NCBI GenBank assembly: GCA_027596195.1 | Contig: JADGJG010000351.1 | Coordinates: forward strand, 1 to 22,997 | Origin: Podochytrium sp. JEL0797 | Lineage: Eukaryota; Chytridiomycota; Chytridiomycetes; Chytridiales; Chytriomycetaceae | Direction: 5' to 3' | DNA length: 22,997 nt | Shown: positions 9,101-17,100 of the stretch, one piece after another | Layout of the letters: each line of letters begins with the position of its first letter | Numbering within the stretch: position 1 is the first letter of the stretch | The notes under the pieces: model-generated | Told to the model about the DNA's origin: nothing | The model's input: the letters and a program-made list of their open reading frames with translations, nothing else | The model's database searches: none | Program-made: the position numbers and the translations under genes

Positions 9101-10365
9101 TGTGGCAGGCTGTGAATGGGTTGTATATGAAGCGGCCTGTGAGACTTGTGCCGACGGTTGTGACTAGTAAGAAGGGCGGGGAGGGGATTGTGACTGTGAC
9201 GCCTGGGTTGGCGCAGTTGAGGAAGATTGGGAGGGTTCTTGCTGTGTATGTGGAGGGGTGTGATGCTGGTGTTTTCAGTGGTACTATGGGGGTGAGGGAG
9301 TGGGCGCAGACTGTGGAGAGTGCGGTGAAGCGCGGGATTGAGAGGGAGGAGATTAAAGCAGATGAGGTTGTGAAGGCGGAGGAGGCGCGGGTTGCTGCGG
9401 AGGTTGCGGAGCATGTGGAGAGGGAGCGGAAGGAGGCGGTGAAGGTGGAGGTTGAGCGGAAGCGGCGTGCGGCTGCGGAGGAGAAGGAGCGGTTGGTGAT
9501 TGCGGAGCGGGTTGCGAGGGAAGAGAGGGAGAGGAAGGAGGAGGAGGTGAGGAGGGAGATTGTGGAGGCGAAGGCGAGGGAGGTTTTGGTGAGGGAGAAG
9601 GAGGTTGCGAGGCAGAGGGCTTTGGAGGAGGCGAGGGTTTTGAGGGATGAGATGGTGAGACGGCAGAGGGAGGCTGGTGAGTTTTTTTTTTGGGGCGGGG
9701 TTGGTAGGGGGGTTGGTAGGGGGGTTGTTGATGAGTTTTTTTCTTTTGGAAATTTAGAGAGAGCGACGATTGCTGAGGCACAGCAGCAGCAGCAACCACG
9801 TCAGCAGCTACCACGTCAGCAGCAGGAGCAAGCTCCTGGCATTCGCGTGGTTCGTGTGGCCAAGAACAAGACCTCTACTGCGTCTTTCGGCTACACCAAC
9901 ACCAACCCCAACAACAACAACATCGAGGTACCTGCTGATGTCCCTGTTTCTGTCGAAAGACTGGATTATGGAGTTAACCGCGTCCCCAAGTTTGGCAACC
10001 ACCACATGGAGCAAGAGCGGCAAGGGAACGGAGCTCCAGCGTCTGTAGAGGCGCCTGCTGCTACTGCCTGCAGATTCTTCAATACCCCGAGAGGATGCCG
10101 GAACGGAAACAATTGCAAGAACTTGCATGTGGCAGCGGAGGGTGTTGCCGGGGAGTGTGTTGCGGCCGAGCAGCAGCTGCAGCCTGCTGGTGAAGCTAGC
10201 GCGGGTGACAATGTGTGTCGCTTCTTCAACACCAAGAGCGGGTGCCGTATGGGAGACAAGTGTCGCCATGCGCATGTGGAGGGGGCCCAACGTCCTGTGG
10301 CGTCCGTGAAGAGGGCTTCGAGAGGGGGGTTTAAGCCGCAGTTGCCCAAGACTGCTGTTGTTTGA
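6016..10365 (+). CDS. Novel multidomain protein: acidic cassettes + degenerate J-like domain + FN3 + charged coil + two CCCH zinc fingers
   Basis: Fourteen exons: 6016-6021 (tentative), 6132-6179, 6233-6331, 6382-6489, 6537-6617, 6674-6754, 6849-6944, 7021-7347, 7463-7742, 7839-8006, 8087-8185, 8251-8471, 8557-9676 and 9758-10365. They join in phase to 1113 residues. Residues 3-173 hold six repeats of the type DSDSDDDMPGLVDV. A region around 215-245 is moderately hydrophobic. Residues about 300-405 resemble a J-domain: INIGIKTTDADLIREIKRSHNRL, then MSYGRYKNG where HPDK is expected, and later QASKILLNPKFRKSYL, like the helix III/IV signature of J-domains. HPD is replaced by G333-R334-Y335, so Hsp70 stimulation is not expected. 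Residues 466-545 are an FN3 domain (CPEITV...VSLSWGV...LSFRIRAHNELGWGVYS). About 805-915 is Glu/Arg/Lys-rich, probably a long helix. Two CX8CX5CX3H fingers lie at 1016-1035 and 1065-1084, suggesting RNA binding. I know no named family with this order. The start is uncertain. Confidence 0.8.
6132..6944 (+). repeat. Tandem array of six symmetric exon cassettes encoding D/S-rich MPGLVDV repeats
   Basis: Six consecutive exons of 48, 99, 108, 81, 81 and 96 bases are all multiples of three with phase 0 at both ends. Five end with codons for DDxMPGL (the sixth has MPELVDL). The second begins GTGGAT, the third to fifth GTCGAT, and the sixth GTCGAC. Exons 2 and 3 share VDVAPPSKP and exons 4 and 5 share VDVQPTK, implying at least two rounds of duplication. 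The separating introns are 49-94 bases. The serine-acidic runs match the casein kinase 2 consensus. Confidence 0.9.
9677..9757 (+). other. 81-base in-frame intron without stop codons
   Basis: GTGAGT at 9677 and TTTAG at 9757 bound an 81-base segment that is a multiple of three and has no stop in frame, so an ORF search reads straight through it. Translated, it would give a Gly/Phe/Val-rich stretch containing GGVGRGVGRG between two highly charged helical segments. Composition (poly-T, G-rich repeats of GGTTGGTAGGGGG) matches introns here, not flanking exons. I treat it as spliced out; retention would add 27 residues without breaking the frame. Confidence 0.75.
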
Positions 10366-10578
10366 AGGGGGGTTGTGTGTTTGTGTGTGTTTGTATGTTT
10401 TTTTGCTGGATGAGGTTGGAAGGGGGTATTTGGAGGAGTTGGTTTTCATTTTTTGAATTTTTGCTTTGTGGTCTTCGTTTTTTTTTTTTACAATATACGT
10501 TGATGAGAGAAGAGACAGAGGGGGTGGGAGCTGGTGTGGGTGCCAAAATTTGCGTTTTTGGAAGTCATTTGCAAAAAA

Positions 10579-11273
10579 ATGGTCGCACACGTTCCGTCCG
10601 TCATCACGTCGTCGTCCACATCGTTCCTGCAGGCGCGCAAGAGGGTTCTTTCGGGGTACAGAGACTGGATCCGTTCGGTGGGTTGCTGTGTTTTATCTGC
10701 TGTGAGGGAAACGGGGATAAACTCGGTTTGGATGCTCCGCGTGGTTGTTGAGTGCATGCGGATCGAATGAATGCGGGTTGGGTTGGTGGAGGAGGGTATG
10801 TTGTCAGGGAGTGCAGGGGGTGCGGGGGGCGGCGGGATCGGGGGCGAGCTTGGGGGAGTTTCCGAAAGATTGGAAGCGTGAACCGGCCACTGCGAGCGAG
10901 ACATTGACGGCAACTCATTCTGCGACTTTACTCCCTCGAATTATAGGCGTCCTGGATCGCCAACAACTACCAACTCGACCTCACGTCCGACGTGTTGCGC
11001 AAGCGCATGCGTCAGGAATACAACAAGTACAAGGGCGTTTCGGATTTGCAGACGATTGACTTGTTGATTTACAAGGGCAGAACGGAGTGGGAGGAGACGA
11101 TGAATTTCGTATGTGTTTTTTAATTTGTTTCTTTTATGGTGGGCGGTGGCTGATGCGTTTATTTTATTTTTTTGCAGTGGAAGCAGGCGACCCACATTTT
11201 GCGTTTCTTTGACGGACCTGTGGAGCCCAAGCCAAAGGATTTCCTGGGTCGTTTCTACGCTGGCCGTGACTAA
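10579..11273 (+). CDS. NDUFA6: NADH:ubiquinone oxidoreductase LYR subunit NDUFA6 (B14)
   Basis: Accessory subunit of mitochondrial complex I that binds the acyl carrier protein on the matrix arm. Three exons (10579-10677, 10947-11108, 11178-11273) encode 118 residues, the usual length. Matching landmarks are YQLDLTSDVLRKRMRQEY, VSDLQTIDLLIYKGRTEWEET, and the C-terminus WKQATHILRFFDGP followed by PKDFLGRFYAGRD. In the LYR motif the Leu is not conserved: the sequence reads SGYRDW, keeping Tyr-Arg. The first intron (10678-10946, 269 bases) is the longest in the window, with donor GTGGGT. The gene sits head to tail 62 bases before the kinase ATG. Confidence 0.95.
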
Positions 11274-11291
11274 AAAAAAAGCGAGAAAAAG

Positions 11292-11297
11292 AATAAA
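11292..11297 (+). terminator. AATAAA polyadenylation signal of NDUFA6
   Basis: A perfect AATAAA lies 18 bases after the TAA stop of NDUFA6 and 38 bases before the kinase ATG. The 3' end of one transcript and the start of the next are therefore squeezed into about 60 bases. Confidence 0.6.
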
Positions 11298-11335
11298 CTG
11301 ATTTTCTGATTTGCGAAAAAAGTGACAAATTAAAA

Positions 11336-13907
11336 ATGAGTGTCGCGCAGACTGCTTTGGCAGACTCCATCGCGCACAATCAAGAATGGATCGCGTCCGT
11401 GCAGTCGAATCACATGTTCATCAAGCCCGACGATATCGTGGACCGCGTCATGATCAAAAGTGGAGCGTTTGGCGTGCTTCATAAAGCGGATGTGAGTGCC
11501 TTTCTTTTGTATTCCTCGGATGTATTTCCTTTTTTTGTCGCTGATACATTGAAACTTGCCGTTAGTATTTGGTGAGTTCCCATCGCAAACATAGCTGGCT
11601 GTTGCGCGCCTCGCATGTATAACACGTTTTTATCTTTTGAACCATGCATCGGAATCCCTGTTTCTGTTTCTCCAGGGCACAGAGGTTGCGGTCAAAACGT
11701 TTCTAGGTGAATATTCCGCGAAAGCGTGTGATATCAAGAAATCTTGCCCACCCACAAAAAAATAAAATCACTAGATATTGCCAAGCAGGAATCAACTTTT
11801 GATCTTCAAAAGTATATTGAACGCGAAGTGGGCATGCTCAAGTAAGTAATTCTTATATTGCATGCGGTTGTTGATACATGGGTTCCAGGGATGCGCGCCA
11901 TCCGAACGTCGTGCAGGTATTCCATGATCAATGTCAAAAAACACATAAATCCGAAGATCTTATTATGGCTGTTTAGTTCATGGGATGCTCGTTGTTGAAC
12001 AATCAGATTCTATTGGTCACGGAATTTGTGCCGGGAGGAAACGTGAAGGAGGTTTGTTTTTTGTGCGAGTCACGAGTGTTATCTTGTAAGCCAACAAATA
12101 CCATATATGCACCACAGTGGATACAAGATGATATGAGGCCCATGGCGGATCGTATGCGTGTTTCAATCGCTATGGATGTGGCCAAAGCTATGGCCTATCT
12201 GCACTCGCGTGGAATTATTCATAGAGACTTGAAGAGTGAAAATTTGCTCGTGACGGAGAACAAAAGAATCAAGGTAGAAAAAATATTTTCAGAAATATAT
12301 ATCGGTTGCTGACCCCCCCTCCCCCACCAAACAAATCAAGGTGTGCGACTTTGGATTCTCACGCCCAACTCCTACCAACGTTCAAGAAACGCGTCGACTC
12401 TCATACTGCGGCACCGATTCCTACATGGCCCCCGAAATCATCCTCTGCATGCCGTTCGACCATCGCATCGATATTTTCAGCTACGGAATCATTCTCTGCG
12501 AACTCGCCATGGAAAAAATCGCGGACATGACCGTCTTGACGCGTGCGATTCCCGGGTTCGGTATCAACCAGGATGAAATCGTGGATGGAGTCTGTGAGCG
12601 GCTTGGGTTGTGTGATTTAGAGGTTGGGATCGACAGTGAAGAGGATACAGGGGCGTCAGAGACACACAAAGATGTGGGGTCTGTGATGAAAGGCTTTTTG
12701 GAGATTGCGTTTGGGTGTGCGAATGAGGAGGCGTCAGCGAGACTGGAGTGGAAGTTTGTTATGAGGAAGTTGAAGGGGCTTGAAGGGGAAATCAATAAGG
12801 TTGAAAAGGAGTTGGGTATTTTTACTGGTATATTTTTTGAATTTAGGGTTGTTTTGCAGCTCCTCTCATTCCACGATTTTTCCATTTCTAGATGGCTCGA
12901 TGGTAAATAGCATCTCGATTCCGAGCATATTCAGTTTGGTGAACTCGATCAGCGCATCGGCTGGATTGAACATGTCAGCCAACTCGTCCAGGATTGCACC
13001 CGAAAAACCTCTCGCAACGACGCTCGATGCTATTTCTGAAGGAGAAAATGCAGAGGAAAAGACAGAAGAAAAGCCGGAGGAATCTGTGAATCGCGCTAGC
13101 CAATACAATCGAGTTTCTCTAGATTCGGGTCTATGCTCGAGAGCCGCGACGCAATCTGTGGTTGCAGCAAATGAGCCATCTGGGAGAAACTCGAAATTGG
13201 GATCAAAAGGTCTTCAGCACTCGATCCCTCACAAAACAGAAATTCTTGCAGGGCTGAAAGTGTTGAAACTGATTTTGAAGGGAAGGAAATGCGAAGCATG
13301 TGCGGAAGGGTTTTTGAAAGCAAACGAGTCGGCCAAGCCGATCAAATGCAATGGTATTTTTCATCCTATTTCCCACCTTTTTTAAATTACTTAATTGCAT
13401 TTAGAATGCGGTGCCGTATTTCACATTGGTTGTGAAAGTCGTATCCCACCCAGTTGCGGGCTTCCAAAAGATTTGCGAAGCTCGCTCTTCCCGGCATCCG
13501 CTCTACTTGGCTCGTCGTCAAGCACCGTATTTTCATCGAGTCGCTCTAAATTGTCGCTTGCATTCTCGGCGAAAAGAGGCAGCACGACGCCCGCGGTATT
13601 TCATGCCTCAGACGGGGACCATTTTGCGACCCAGGAGTTCAAAGATGCAACCAATCCCGATATTCATCCACCAACCCCCCCACTTACGAGAAAAAAGAAA
13701 CGCGACATGTCCGGGCGCTCCAGCGTCACAAACACTGCTTTTGTTCACCCGAGCGATCCTTCTGGGTTCCTTTCTCAAGATTTGGCTCAATCAAAAGCAC
13801 ACACTTCACGAAAAATGGGATCGACAAGGATTGGAGAAGGAGACTTCAAACACAACAAAAATTCAGACCTGGATTCTCGAGCGACGCTCAATCTCCGCGA
13901 CCTCTGA
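11336..13907 (+). CDS. LIMK/TESK-like TKL protein kinase with C-terminal C1-type zinc finger
   Basis: Nine exons (11336-11491, 11676-11706, 11775-11841, 11889-11916, 11977-12051, 12118-12273, 12341-12815, 12892-13353, 13405-13907) give 650 residues. The kinase domain (about 34-325) has every key residue: glycine loop KSGAFGVLHKAD, Lys59 (AVK), Glu80 in REVGML, catalytic HRDLKSEN at 154-161, DFG at 174-176, and GTDSYMAPE ending at 203. GTDSYMAPE and PFDHRIDIFSYGIILCEL are typical of LIMK/TESK relatives. Residues 463-501 follow CX2CX15CX2CX4HX2CX7C, the C1 spacing, but the N-terminal His of a full C1 is not at its usual place (nearest His443). Ser-rich linkers flank the finger. No LIM or PDZ domain is present. 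A role in actin or MAPK-like signalling is possible by family; the substrate is unknown. Exons of 31, 67 and 28 bases split the N-lobe. Confidence 0.92.
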
Positions 13908-14107
13908 GAAATATCTCTTTTCTTTTCATTCATTTATAATGCCTTTCGCGTGTTTAATTCAAACAATGGGGGTCCTTTTCATTGTTTCTCATATCGAAAA
14001 GACGCGTTTTAAAAAATCCAGCGTCAAGGTACAGATCATTGCAGCCATTGCAGTTTAGCGTTGCTCAATATTTACTATTTCGACTATCAGTACTTGGTTT
14101 CGCATCA

Positions 14108-17100
14108 ATGGAAGAGCCGACGTTAGCAGCACAAGCCGCTTCACCTTCAACTCGCACTTTAGCTTCTTCTGCCAAAGGCTCCAAATCAAACCTTGTACGC
14201 AGAAGCAACGATAGTTTGAAGCACGATGCCTCACCTACTCCTGGCAGCGGCAGCATATCCAAGTTGACAAAAGGCAAGAGCGTTGAAAACGCGCTAGACA
14301 ATGAAACCCCGCCCAGGCCAACAAACAACGCCACCCCACCGAAACGGTCTGCCCCACCATCGCACAAGGCTTCTCCTCGCGTGGGAAGCAAAGAAAAACT
14401 CTCTGGATCACGAACTTTGTCGTCTTCCAAACTCATCAACAAAAGCATTGATAAACTCGCGTCCACCATGCCTCAGAGTCAAACCAATCTCATGAAGGCG
14501 GCAATTTCGAATTCGATTTTGCAAAAGGCGGAATCTGTTTCTGGATTGAAGAACAGCAAAGCGGGCAGTAAGGTGGCGAGCGGCGCGGGATCAAAAATTC
14601 AATCGGCGCACGTTTCGCGAAAAGGTTCAGCTTCGGACTTGACAATGAAGAAATCCTCCAAAACAGGGAGTAGCAGCAGTATGCATCGATCTGTTCAAGG
14701 CTCTGGACGCGGTAGCGCGGCAGATTTGTCGCAAGACGCGTGCTTAAGTCCATCAATGTTATCAAAAGAGCCGAGTACACAGAGCATTGGAAGGTACAGT
14801 TTACTGCTGCTGGATATGGTGTGCGTGATTTGATAGTTGAACCAAATCATTTTTAGCCGAATTGGCGACAATGACCCACAGGTCCTGCAAGAACTCCGCG
14901 AAATGCTCAAACAAAATATCGAAGTTCCAGACGAAGATGAGCCCGTTGGAACGGGGATATGGGCTCAAGAAATTGTTGAGCAAGATTTGGATGAAAATTT
15001 CTCAGAAATGACGGAGGAAGAGTTGGCCGCAGCCTTGGCACGGATTGATTTGGATGACCTATGTTGGGAATTGGCTCGTTCGGTCATCACTGAAGCCAAA
15101 GACGAAATGAAAGCAGACAAAGGTAAGCTCGAAGCAGCTTATTTTTTGAATTTGAGCTGAAATCTAAACCAGAATCCCAACTTAAAGACCCAGACAATCA
15201 GGAAGTGGTTCCTTCGCAATCTGCATCCAAAACTGTTTCCAAGCCTACTTCTGCAACTGTGCAGAGCCATGTGGCTTCCAAGGCTGCTTCGAAAACGGCG
15301 AGCCAAATGCTGCTCTCAAAAGATGAAACTGTAGCGGAGCAATACGACGCGGCCACAGCAGGTTACTACGAGTCGAAAGCGGTCTCAAACCCGATTTCTA
15401 ACTCAGCTTCCAAACCAGTCTCAAATCATGTCTCGAATATCACAACTAAATTGTCAAGTCAGCGTCAATCTGCGTCGAACTTGGCTGATTCTGCTGCAGT
15501 TACAAACCATGAAGATATTGCCAACGAAACTGATGATATTAAAGAAGTGAATGTGGGGGCGAACGCAAATATGGAGCATGTTGAAGTTATTCAGCAAATT
15601 ACGACCTCGAACCCGCAATCTAAGACTGCTTCCAAGCCAGCATCCAAGACAGCTTCAGTGCATGCATCAAGATCAGTTTCGAAACCAGTATCCAAGCCAG
15701 CAACAAAACCGACCACCCAGAGCAGCTCTCGGGCTAATCTTGATGAATTGAAAGATCACCATCAAAACAAGGAGTTTGAAAATGCTGAAGAGGTGGCAAC
15801 GGAAAATCCCGTCAAGGACGTTGAGAACGAGACCGTAGAGCGTCAATTTGTCAACGAAGTGGACAAAGGGGTTGAAACACCCGAGACGCAAGATGCGCAG
15901 AAGCAGTCGAGCGCACAGTCTCGCGTTGCATCTAAACAACTCAGTGCTCATGCATCAAACAGAGACGTGGTCCAAGAAGCGGTTGGTTCTACAAAGCCCC
16001 CAAGTGTCCAGGCTTCTAGGCAAGCTTCCAAACGCGAAATTGCTGAGGTCGGTTCAAAACAGCAGAGCGCGTACGTCTCCAAAATCCACCTCAATGCGGA
16101 CTCTGCACGAAGCAAAACTGGATCCGCACAAGATTTTACCGCACACCCAGTGCACACCAATGCCTCTGATTCTTCGGAGCGGCCTACGGAAACAAGCGAA
16201 GATATCGCTTCCAGAGAATTGCATCAGCAAGCTTTGAGGTCAAGCTCAAAACCTACCTCTTTCGCCAACAGCATCAAAGGCTCTGTGGCCCGGTTGCTAC
16301 ATGAAGAAGGGATCCAGAGCGCGTCCAAGCCCACTTCCAACCCTGTCTCGAAACCGTCTTCCAAGCCCGCATCCAAGCCTGTATCCAAGCCTGCTTCCAA
16401 GCAATTGTCTAAGACGGTGAGCCAGAGCGGAGTCGAGGCGGTCCATAATGAAAGCGCAATTGGTGACGGTGAGGAGGTGCCGCATGCAATTCCACAGCAG
16501 CGGCCAGAGTCAAAGCAGTCCTCAAGGCCAGCAAGCGTGCGGGGTTCCGCTGTCATGAGCAAGAAGGGATCTATTGGAAAGCTGTTGAGCGAAGAAGGCG
16601 TTACACGCGGAGCTTCAAAACCGCAATCAAAGGAGGCAAGTCCAAGTGGGTCGAGAGCTACACTCAAAAACCACGGCGAAGTTGCTTCAGAGGAAAAGGC
16701 ACATGAGGAGTATAATCACGATAATATTGTAGCTCCTCACGACTCTGTCCAACAGCAATCCTCAAAGCCCGTCAGTATTCGGGGCTCCGTCACCATAGGA
16801 TCCGTTGCCAAATTGTTGAACGAAGAGGTAAAGGAGCAATCAAAGCCACAATCGAAAGTCGCCAGCCAATTTGGCTCAAAAGCAACTATCAATCACGCCA
16901 CCCACGAGGAATTTGATCACAATGAGCAGCGATCGTCGAAACCTGCCAGTGCTCATGGCTCCGCTGCCAAGTTGTTGAGTGATGAAGTACACGCCTCTTC
17001 AAAGTCACAATTGAAATCCGCAAGTCAAGTTGGTTCAAGAGCGACTGTCGACAACTACGCTGAGCATGAAGACTTCGAGGCCCCTCCTCCTGAACCCATC

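Noticed and set aside
8545..9414. 289-codon minus-strand open frame (and 9353-9814, minus)
   Set aside because: Both are shadows of the long J-like/FN3/CCCH exon. The Pro/Ser-rich translation is the complement of GAG/GCG/GTG codons.
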